DNA of 64,000 bases from assembly GCA_036971475.1 (NCBI GenBank), contig JBAIZL010000002.1:19807067-19871066 (forward strand), written 5' to 3'. Below, piece by piece: positions 48,710-57,737 of this stretch. A program made the translations under genes and the position numbers. The DNA is from Prosapia bicincta. Taxonomy: Eukaryota > Arthropoda > Insecta > Hemiptera > Cercopidae. How positions within the stretch are numbered: position 1 is the stretch's first letter; every line of letters starts with the position of its first letter. The notes under the pieces were generated by a model. It did not search any database. It worked only from the letters and a program-made list of their open reading frames with translations, and was not told the origin of the DNA.

Positions 48710-51359
48710 CTCTTTCTACTTTACACCGAGTTTCTGCCGAAAGTTCATGTCTCTATTGTGAACTTAAATACTAGCTGCAGAACAAAATTTTCTAATGAAC
48801 CAAATTTTCACATATTTGCTTTTACGATAAATAACACAATTAAACCAAATACAGAAACAAATATCTAGAAAATTTTTAGAGAATTTAATGCTTAGAGTGT
48901 AATACACCACCTTAGAGTGTATGTTTGTCAACCCACATCGTAAAGAGTTTTAAGAATAATGAATATAACTCTATGTAAACTATAATATAATAGATCGAAT
49001 TATAATTAAATACGTTTACACCCCGCCTTACAAATCACAAAACCTATTTGGCCACATTTCATTCTATGTAGCTTTTTCAAGTTTATATGTTCTATCCGTG
49101 TGCATATAATTTCTTTATTTAATTACCTAATTAAATTTAATGAATTAATTTTATGATTTTATGTTATAGGTTATGAGGTAGAACAGCTGTTTTAACGTAT
49201 AGGTTATGTTGCTCTTTACTTATATTATTTGTAATTATTTAATAAAAGTAACTCAATTAAAAAATGTTTTTGTCATCCTAAGTAGAAATTTACTTTAAAA
49301 TTTATTGTTTAATTTCCTAATAGTAAAACTAGGCTTTCCTGAAATAAAAAATGGGACTATTTTAAAAGCACATAGTAGGCTACAACGTAAGCGTTATACA
49401 CTTGTAGTTTAAACAAGTAATATATAGAAAAATCTAAGTTAATTTCCACTTGGATCAACAAAGAAAAGTTACATTTTATTAAATAATTAAAATTAATATA
49501 AGCTAGGGGCTCATATAAGCAATTGCTGCTTCCTATTTATTACCATTATATGAATCGAAATACTCAGTGTTAAATACCTTTTAATTCTTTAAATATTATA
49601 TTAATAATGTGATTTAAATACCAATACATTTTAAGATAGAATCACAATAGCATTTCTTGCTAAACAATGTTTCTGTGTAATTATTTTCATCGTCATTTAT
49701 TTTCCTTTGTGTGCTTCGGTTTTCTATTTGAATCTTAATGTCTCGTCGCGCTATTTGCTTTACTATAAGCTACTTATCACTGTCCCTGACTGAATACTGG
49801 GTTTCCTTAATAGATATCAATTTTTGTCAAAGGTTTGCCCGTGAGCTCTGATTATTGGCGATGCAAAGGTTAGGCTTATTGGAAATTGTGTCCTAACGAA
49901 CGAAAAAGCCATATTTTATTTGTTATTAGTTTTATTCATGGAATAAACACTGCCCTGCCTTTGTTTTTGCTAGTAACTATTTCCAACTATAATGATTTTT
50001 CCAACATACCTTTCACATTTAGTCTTACTTCATTTACCAGTCCAGAAGACATATTCACACTTCTTATTAGCAAAACTATAGCTGCAATCTTTATATTTAA
50101 ATTGTATGGAGGCATTCAATTTGGGGGTATTATTTAATCTAATTATTAAAGCGGTATGTTTCACCTTGCAATTTCATAATCAAATATGAAAATCTCATTT
50201 TTATTCGTCACCACCATTCACAAACTGTTTTTCCTGAAGCCTTCCAATATTAGATACATATCAATTTAACAGAACAATAATAATAAATAAATAAACACTC
50301 AAATTTACATCAGCTGATGTTATACCTACTGATATATTTATTAATCACAATCCTGCATATAGGGTTTACTTATTAATACACCCACTGTAGTGATACTTTC
50401 ATTTAATATATCAAGGCCAGTGAGACGAGGAACACGCACATTTTGACATGTCTGATGGTTTTCCCAAGGTCTTTAGCCCTCAAGCGTTGAAATTAATCCC
50501 ATTAAGCTATCTTACCTCGCTTCGTTCTCGAGAAATTTCATTTAAACCGATCCGTTTCCGGAATTAAATATATAGATATGTAGCCTATATACAATTGGCA
50601 GAATATCAATATTAAGTGGCAAAATAAAAAGCAAAATTATTTTTTTAAAGAAATTTATTTAGTTAATTACAATATTTAAAAAACTGTAATAACAAGACGT
50701 ATCGTTCAATACACTTAAAAAAAAATGTATTTGAACTTGAATCGATGAATAAAAAGTATGGTAATAACCATTGAAAATTTGAACAAGATATACAAATATT
50801 ATAGGGAGAGGGTGAACTAATATTAGTAATTGAAAAAAAACTTTAAACAAAAATTTTAATCTCAGTCTTTAATAAGTTTAAAAGTACACGTTAATCATGG
50901 AGAAGAAAATTCACTGATATATAATGATTTGCCATTTTTGTATGTATTATTTTAAATGACTTACAATATATTTAAAATTATAACACTTAACTGTATATTT
51001 ATAAATAAATATATTCAGAACAGCAATATAATTTGAATTTACTCTCCCTCTGTTAGTTTGAACAATACGAGGGGCGAAACGCACGTTAAACAAATAATGG
51101 TAATTGATTGTAAACACTGCCCCATTGCGAGTTCCGATTGTTGGTAATTAATATGGGGCTGGCCTTAGCGTCATAGCCCATGGATGTAATTTTAATCAAA
51201 TCCTGTATGACTCTAGTGTTGCATTGTAATTATGTTCTCAATTTGCGACCAGTTGGACGAAACAATTTGTTTGTCACAAAAATTATTTGCAGTGAGTTTT
51301 GTATCACGAATTGTGTTTTTTTTTGTCATTCAACTCCCTCTGTTAGTTCACACTCTTTG
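48191..51359. other. AT-rich DNA with partial dispersed-element copies
   Basis: Contains a CT run at 48679-48716 and a C homopolymer near 48585. Partial copies of the ~400-bp element lie at 49150-49320 (+), 49437-49500 (-) and 50640-50800 (-). A unique, balanced block at 51040-51180 has homeodomain-like GGTAATTGATTG and GGTAATTAATATGG. The 15-base word CTCCCTCTGTTAGTT occurs at about 51043 and 51331. No gene was recognised; the 83-codon frame at 49886 is hydrophobic and AT-driven. Confidence 0.45.
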
Positions 51360-51770
51360 TATATATATCCTGTTTAAATTTTTATTCATCTACTAAAGTT
51401 CATTACATTTTTTATACATGTAGTGGATGCCAATGTTATTACAGTTTTTTGAAATGTTAACTAAGTAATTAAATTTATTAAATTATTTCAGTTTTATCCC
51501 GGAGAAAAACGTTCCACAAAAGGGGCAAGATATACACTATAGTTATTTCGTACCATTTGTTCAAAATAAGAGATAAGAGAGCTCATTTTATGTTTTAGAT
51601 TATGTGGTAGCTAGAACAGCTTTTTTAACGCAAAGGTAATTTTACTTTATTTAGATTCTTTGAAATGATTTAATAAAAAGTACTAAAATAATTTTTGGTT
51701 TGTTCACTCAAGTAGGAATTGAATGTAGGACAATTATGTTTTTATTAATTTGGTATTCCTTATGGTGCGT
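51360..51770 (+). repeat. ~400-bp dispersed element, full-length copy
   Basis: It begins TCCTGTTTAAATTTTTATTC beside a TATATATA run and passes through GTAGTGGATGCCAATG, CACAAAAGGGGCAAGATATA and AGAACAGCTTTTTTAACGCA, ending near AAGTAGGAATTGAATG. It lies just outside the giant palindrome. Confidence 0.78.
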
Positions 51771-52078
51771 TTAACATTATTCATATTTTTCTCAAATATG
51801 TTTTGCCAATCATACATCTTGTAATAACACAGACAGACAGGTGGTCGTCAACATTCCAGAGGTCGCGTGAGTAGATTGTTCGACAGTTAAGCGCACTACA
51901 CCTAACTCGGCCTGTACGTACCCTAGGACTATAGGGGTAGTTTTGGATGATGCTGAAGGTCATCGCGCACCTGATCCTAGCCTTAGGGGTGGTTTCGACC
52001 ACGTTTAGAGGGGTAGGGGGTAGTTTTTCGAAAAAAATAAATTCTAACCTACTGACCTAAGCTAGCCAAAATGGATCC

Positions 52079-52097
52079 AACCTAACCTAACCTAAGT
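52079..52097. repeat. three-unit TTAGG/CCTAA tract in the left palindrome arm
   Basis: CCTAACCTAACCTAAG, i.e. three units of the insect telomere pentamer. The mirror tract TAGGTTAGGTTAGG is at about 61447-61460 in the right arm. Too short to be a telomere. Confidence 0.7.
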
Positions 52098-52239
52098 GTG
52101 GGGGGTGACCTCAGCTACGTTCAGGACCATCTCCGGGGGTAGCTCCGGGGGTGGATTGGGGGTGGGGGGTAGTTTTCGAATAAATTTTGAAAAAACGTGC
52201 CTCGACCGATAGGGTGCGTTTAGAGTCTATTACGGGCTG

Positions 52240-52615
52240 CTGAGGGGTAGTTTCACCTAGGGGTAGTTTTTACAAAAAATATGATATTGCCGAAAATCGA
52301 TCGGATGGATGAACAGACAGTACAGGATATGTCTAGAGTCCATTATGGACCGATGCGGGGGTGGTTTCACCTAGGGGTAGTTTTTATATAAATCACGAAA
52401 TTGCCAAAAATCGATCGGTCGGATCAAATGAACGTACGGGATACGTGTAGAGTCCCTTTTGCACCACTGCGGGGGCGGGTTCACCTAGGGGTAGTTTTTA
52501 CAAAAAATATGAAATTGCCGAAAATCGATCGGTTGGATCAAATGACCGTATATGGTATGGTTAAAGTCTATTATGGACCGTTGTGTGGGCGGGTTCACCT
52601 GAGGGCCGATTGTCA
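52240..52615. repeat. 114-bp tandem repeats, left arm
   Basis: The landmark CACCTAGGGG (last copy CACCTGAGGG) recurs at 52254, 52368, 52482 and 52596, exactly 114 apart. Each unit includes GGGTAGTTTTTA, GAAATTGCCGAAAATCGATC, GGATCAAATGA and GAGTCCATTATGGACC. The right arm (about 61030-61290) has roughly two and a half units with a spacing of about 116. Confidence 0.92.
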
Positions 52616-52900
52616 AAAATAATCGGGGTCCAAGGTAAAATCCACCAGGGAACCGGGCATTAGTTAAAACCGCCAAGGTAGAGCCAATATGGAGCACGCT
52701 CTCGGTTAAAGCCAATCCGAGCCTAGCCACCCAGCAGCTAGGCCTTACGTAAAGCTAACACGGAGCAAGGCCTCAAATAAAAGTCATCCCGAGGCCTGCC
52801 CATAGGTAAAGTAACCCTGGATTCAGGCATTAAGTGGGGGGTGGTTATCAAATAATATATGAAATTGTCAAAAAATGATCGGTTAGATCAAACGACCAAC
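52616..52900. repeat. degenerate ~35-bp repeats with GGTAAAGC words, left arm
   Basis: Words such as AGGTAAAGC, GGAGCAAGGCCTC and GAGGCCTGCCC recur every 30-40 bases. The same family reappears at 55690-55890 (CCTTGGAGGTATGCCC..TAAAGCTACC) and mirrored at 57940-58140. Confidence 0.6.
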
Positions 52901-53439
52901 GCTCCAACTAAAGGCTAATTTTAACCGACCAACAATTATACACCGAGTTCAAATAGTCAACAAGTTGAATCGACCAATCACAACGCAAGGGCCCGGTAGG
53001 CTTACGCAATACAACGCAAACGGTCGCTGTAAGACGTGAAGGCTTATATACCATGTTAAGCCAATATATATATGATAGCCCACATAATGTGTGAAACAAA
53101 TACGCAAAGCTAGACATGTACAGACTTGCAGCGATAACGCATTATCTAAAAACCGCAACGGCAATCGGTGACCGCTATAGCAGGCATAAAAACCAGCACG
53201 GCTGTGTCGTTGTGAATCTAGGCGCGTGTTTATGATTTGATTACTGTATCAACTTACTATGTACTATTGGCATACCAAGGCCTACATATATATAATCAGA
53301 AATCAGTGTGAATAATCAAATAGCCTCAATGGATATATCCTATACCTGTAAATGTATCTAGATATAAAGGTATATATGGAGAAACACTAATAACGAGGCC
53401 TATCACAAAACGTGAATAAATATATGTTATAAAACGATG

Positions 53440-54260
53440 CTAAGCCAACATGCATGCTATCATACATAGGCGTATATACCACGTTAAGCCAACATACGTG
53501 ATAGCACACATAATGTGTTAAACAAATATGCGTGTAAACCTGCATACATGCTAAGCCGACTTACATGTGCCTACTATGTCGGTAAACCACTGGCCAAAGC
53601 CTATATGATCTGAGCTAGTTTCACCTCGTCTATCAGGTAGAACCGGGCAACCGAATAATATGGGAAGTACTATAGGGTACATCTACCAATGCATAACCTA
53701 TCACGCCCATGACGGTCAACAAATACTACAATATAATTTAAAAAAGTTACGCAACCTATATACATACAGTGCTAAGCCAACATTCAGGCATATATACTAT
53801 GTTAAACCAGCATGCAATATAATCTACATAGCCATATATACGCTGTTAAACCAATATGCAGTTTAACCTATATACATCCTGTATTAGGCCAATATCCCCG
53901 TTACCCACATAGGCCTATATAATATGTTAAGCCGAGATGAATGATAGCTTATATAGTGTGTTAAACAAATATGCATGTAAACCTACATAAATAATATGTT
54001 AAGCCTACATACTGTGCTAAACAGATATGCGTGTGAACCTACATAAATACTATGCTAACCAGCATGGATGCTATCCTACATAAGCCTATATACTATGTTA
54101 AGCCAGTATACGTGATTGCCCTTTATAGTGTGTTCAATAAATATGCGTGTAAACCAAATAAATACTATGGTAAGCCAACATGCTATCATAGATAGGCGTA
54201 TATACTATGTTAGGCCTACATACTGCGTTAAACAAACATGTGTGTAAGCCTGCATACATA
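53440..54260. repeat. degenerate ~30-bp repeats (TATGTTAAGCCAACATG family), left arm
   Basis: Recurring words are TATACTATGTTAAGCC, AACATGCATGCTATC, AACAAATATGCGTGTAAACC and CATAAATACTATG. They pack into a satellite-like field mirrored at about 59570-60390. Open frames in it are repeat shadows. Confidence 0.75.
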
Positions 54261-55270
54261 TTATGCTAAGCCGACAAGGGCCTGAACACATTATATCCAA
54301 TGCATAGTTTAGCTAAAGGGCTATCACACACTATCCTACAAGCGGCCCACAAATTACCACATAATACCTGATCAATAACACATAGTATCCGATGCATAGC
54401 CTGACGAAGGGTTAACATATAGTATCCAGAGGCCTCGCTAATGATTAACACATTGTATCCATAAGGCCTACTATGTCGGTAAACCACAGGCCTAAGCTTA
54501 TGTGATCAGAGCCTGACACACATTTCCACCCCGTCTATCAGGTAGAACCTCAGGCAGGCGGCTGTATAATACGGGAATACTATATCGTATAGCTAACAAT
54601 GCATAACCTATCACGCCCATGACGGTCAGCAAATACTACAATATAATTTAAAAAAGTCACGCAACCTATATACATACAGTGCTAACCAATATAGGCATAT
54701 ATACTATGTTAAACCAGCATGCAATATACTCTAAATAGCCATATATACGCTGTTAAACAAATATGCGTGTAAACCTACATAAATACTATGGTAAGCCAAC
54801 ATGCATGCTATCATACTGTGTTAAGCCTAAATACATAATAGAATAAATAATGTGTTAAACATATATGTGTGTAAGCCTGCATAGATATTATGCTAAGAAG
54901 ACATGGGCCTACAAAGTATAACACATTATATCCAGTGCATAGTTTAGCTAATGGATATCACACACTATCCTACAAGTGGCCCACAAATTACCACATAATA
55001 CCTGATACATAGCCTGGTTAATCATTATCACATAATATCCGATGCAAATCACGACTAGGGCTAACACAATATATCCAAACCATAGCTTGACTATAGGTTA
55101 ACATATAGTATCCGATGAGAAGTATGAACACATAATATCCGTTGCATAGCTCGGCTAAAGTTCGTCATATAGCACCCGAAGTATAGCTTGACTATGGGCT
55201 AACACATAGCATCTGACGAGTGGCGTGATATAAGGTAACACATAGTATCTGATGCACAACTTAGGATCGA
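54260..55270. repeat. degenerate ~37-bp repeats (CACATAGTATCCGATGCATAG family), left arm
   Basis: Words AACACATAGTATC, GATGCATAGC and TTGACTA.GG recur with irregular spacing. Includes a longer duplicated block (ATGCATAACCTATCACGCCC then ATGACGGTCA) seen at 53689 and 54599. Mirrored at about 58570-59570. Confidence 0.7.
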
Positions 55271-56063
55271 ATATGACGTCATCCAGGGCGAAGAACAAGA
55301 TGGTGGCTATGCTGATACCGTGTTCAAACGGGCTATGGCCAGTGCGGGCTAGATCAAATACCAACGTTTCAACTAAACAACTGTCTTACGCGTCGTTTAA
55401 CCGACCAACATACACGAAGTTCAAACGAACAACATTTACACCAAGTTCAAATAGGCTACGGCTGGTGAAGGCTAGATCAGCTAATCAACGTTGAAAAACT
55501 TACGCTAATCAACCAACAAACTTACACCTGGTTCAAATGGGTTATGGTTAATGAAGGCACCGGCAAAAGCCCCTGGTCTTAGACAGTATAGTCTTAGACG
55601 CTTACCAAAATATCTATATAGAAACCGTCAAGGCCTTTACACATATTGTCTAGGTTTGTTGTGTCAGCTACAACATACTAAATATACCTCCATCGAATCT
55701 TAGGTAAAGCTACCTTTCAGGTAGGCCCCAGGTAAAGCTACCTTGGAGGTATGCCCCTGGTAAAACCATCCTGTAGTAGGGCCTGAGGCAAAGTCGTGCT
55801 CGAGGCCAGGTCTCAGGTTAAGCCACCCGAAGCCATGCCATGGGTAAAGCAACCTTTGAGGTAGGCCATAGGTAAAGCTACCTTGGAGTCAACCCTTAAC
55901 AATAGTCACTCTAAAACGGCTATCGATGCTCGCCTTATCATAATAGTATACATCCTGTATTAAGCCATTATGTATGTTACGCAACATACAGCGTTAAGCT
56001 AATAAGCACGGACACCTACATTCTCTCTGTATTAATCCAATATCTATGTTACCCTACATTAGC

Positions 56064-56321
56064 CTACAGATTGTGTTTAGCCAATATGCACGTGACCATT
56101 ACTGCCTTCGCTTCAGCGACAGCCACTCTTCTTCTGCCTTCTTCAACTAGCTTGTCCAGCTCGCCAATCATAATCCTCCATACGCCGACTGCGTAGAAGC
56201 TATCCTCACACGTGTCTTTACGTAACGCCGCTTCTAGGTCCGATACAAGTCGTCTTAGTATATGTAGTGCATCAGTCGTTACGCTACGAGCTGCAGCTGC
56301 ACGTGCATATTCCACAACAGT
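56064..56321 (-). CDS. core gene exon 5 and stop
   Basis: Acceptor CCTTTTCTAG. 85 codons plus TAG at 56066-56064. Starts TVVEYARAAAARSV. Mostly predicted helix. From 56095 down, the sequence is shared with the inverted arm (57738-57769 reads the same in the opposite orientation). Confidence 0.82.
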   Translation of the reverse strand, partial: TVVEYARAAAARSVTTDALHILRRLVSDLEAALRKDTCEDSFYAVGVWRIMIGELDKLVEEGRRRVAVAEAKAVMVTCILAKHNL

Positions 56322-56997
56322 CTAGAAAAGGATTAAATAGAAATTAAAAATCTTGTATAACCCTTTACTACTACTATTATCACCGTACAATAATAGCTTA
56401 CCGCATATTGAGGAGGATATCGTATCCTACGCCCTAAACAAAGTAAGCAGTCAATACGGGCGTGCTCGACTCCTTGTATGTGCTTCAGTTCCTCCTCTAA
56501 TACACTTGAATGAAAAACTCGATTTCCGACCCTGATTATAGCGTGATTAATTGGTCCAGCCTATGAAATACAGTTTATTAGTAATGAAAATACAAAGATA
56601 ACAGTAATAACGGAATAGGAATACAATAATCACCAGTGTTGGATGGTTGGTAGACTCAGGTCCTTTGGCCGGAGTGTTTGTCCCCTGAAAGAAAAATATC
56701 CTTATTAGATATGAAAATGAGCCTCTGCTAATAGTCTAAATTGTTTTTAATTACCTGTGATGTGGTACCAGAGGTACTCGGTTCGGCCTCCATCGAATTG
56801 CGGCTATAGTACGGTGTCCTTGGTCTACGTCTGTTACCTAAATCATCCCAAATACCCGTTTCATCATGGCCAGAATCGTCGATGTTTGTTGGCTGGAAAA
56901 CCAATGGAAAAATTGGAATAACGAAAAATAGAAACTATTTAGAAAAAAGAACACACTATTTCATACTCACCTCTGACTGAATACTTCTATCGGTCAT
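56064..56997 (-). CDS. five-exon gene in the palindrome core, product unknown (210 aa)
   Basis: On the minus strand, exons 56971-56997, 56755-56892, 56634-56684, 56402-56560 and 56064-56321 encode 9, 46, 17, 53 and 85 residues. All four introns are GT-AG, phase 0, 70-80 bp, so splicing keeps one frame from ATG to TAG. Residues 1-72 are Ser/Thr/Pro-rich and probably disordered, with a basic RRRPR at 30-34 that could be a nuclear signal. Residues 73-125 contain a CLLC pair (110 and 113). Residues 126-210 look helical, with Arg/Glu-rich amphipathic stretches (RRLVSDLEAALRK, GELDKLVEEGRRR). The last ten codons lie in the palindrome arm. I do not recognise the family: it is too short for a usual transposase and could be a cargo, regulatory or viral-type gene. 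Confidence 0.8.
56402..56560 (-). CDS. core gene exon 4
   Basis: Acceptor TTTCATAG, donor GTAAGC. 53 codons open throughout, containing SSVLEEELKHIQGVEHARID and CLLCLGRRIRYPP. More conserved-looking composition than exons 2-3. The C-x2-C could bind metal only with partners elsewhere. Confidence 0.8.
56634..56684 (-). CDS. core gene exon 3
   Basis: Acceptor TTTCTTTCAG, donor GTGATT (weakest of the four). 17 codons, Thr/Pro-rich, continuing the disordered region. Because it is phase 0 at both ends, it could be skipped without a frameshift. Confidence 0.7.
56755..56892 (-). CDS. core gene exon 2
   Basis: Acceptor TTTTCCAG, donor GTAATT. 46 codons, acidic then basic (DDSGHDETGIWDDLG followed by RRRPR), ending STSGTTSQ. 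Probably disordered. Confidence 0.8.
56971..56997 (-). CDS. core gene exon 1 (start codon)
   Basis: Nine codons from ATG (56997-56995) reading MTDRSIQSE, then donor GTGAGT. A TATA box lies about 70 bases upstream of the ATG. Confidence 0.75.
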
Positions 56998-57039
56998 CGT
57001 TAATCTTAACACACCTATTTGCAAAAAGCGTTGAAGACT

Positions 57040-57075
57040 GGTGCTCTCTGTATGAAAGTCCCGGCATATATACCT
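57040..57075 (-). promoter_or_regulatory. putative TATA promoter of the core gene
   Basis: On the minus strand TATATAT at about 57072-57066 is followed some 30 bases downstream by CCAGTC, a fair arthropod initiator, giving a leader of about 40 bases before the ATG at 56997. Upstream, TTACGTCA (CRE-like) lies near 57100. Confidence 0.45.
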
Positions 57076-57146
57076 ACTTCACCCCTCCCTGCTATGACGT
57101 AATTGCTCATCACAAGCCGAAAAACGGTATATAATTACCTCTATGA

Positions 57147-57305
57147 CCGACGGTAATAGAGTATACTGATATCATTAAATGTGCTAGATGCCAGGATGAT
57201 CCTATACTGTACCTTAGAAATGCTAGAGGTTGTGATGATCCTCTTCTTTATCAGCCTTGTAGATGCGAAGATTCGATAATCTTGTTTGGAATCAGAACCA
57301 CATGA
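57147..57305 (+). CDS. short Cys-rich open frame opposite the core gene
   Basis: In this frame the sequence reads EYTDIIKCARCQDDP, then PLLYQPCRCEDS, and stops at TGA 57303-57305. It has no Met, so it would need an upstream exon. The spacing C-x2-C-x22-C-x-C matches the first four ligands of RING-CH zinc fingers, but the following His/Cys ligands and Trp are absent before the stop. A TATATAA lies just upstream at about 57127 on the same strand. The alternative is a non-coding spacer between divergent promoters. Confidence 0.25.
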   Translation, partial: PTVIEYTDIIKCARCQDDPILYLRNARGCDDPLLYQPCRCEDSIILFGIRTT

Positions 57306-57737
57306 ATAAGGTCTGGTCATGGTCATAGGCACAGGTATGTAACAGCCCGAAGGCCCTGCCCTGCAGATAGAATAATGTTAAAGTAAGTATGGTGGCAAGT
57401 TAATCCTATACAGATGACTGTCCAACATATTGTTAGACGCCGTCTTGACCGACATTGTGTTTGACGTCATTTGCTGCGGTTATGTCCAGAGTGTGCTATC
57501 GCGGTCATAACAGCATTAATCTATAGGTTTTAAAGAAGCATTTATTTGTCGAGCTCTGTGTGTGTATGATCTACACCTGCAATGAAACGTAATAACACTG
57601 TTTATTGACTTGTAGGATAATGTAAGGTAACGTGCATATTGGTTTAATACAGGATGTGTGTAGATTTACAGGTATGTCGACCTAACACAATATGTAGGCC
57701 AAATGTAGATTAACACCAATATATACCTAATACAGGT
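57306..57737. other. unique right part of the palindrome core
   Basis: No convincing gene. A strong-looking donor CAG/GTATGT is at 57335 (+) but all frames before it are closed. From 57600 on, the sequence takes on the repeat character of the arms (ATATTGGTTTAATACAGGATG). Confidence 0.4.

Noticed and set aside
56064..56997. Core gene as an endogenous virus gene or transposase
   Set aside because: No family motif of a capsid, polymerase, DDE/D transposase or Rep protein is visible in the 210 residues.
57147..57305. RING-CH ubiquitin ligase, viral or cellular
   Set aside because: Only the first four ligand positions fit. The His/Cys pair and Trp are missing before the stop and there is no start codon, so the spacing may be chance.
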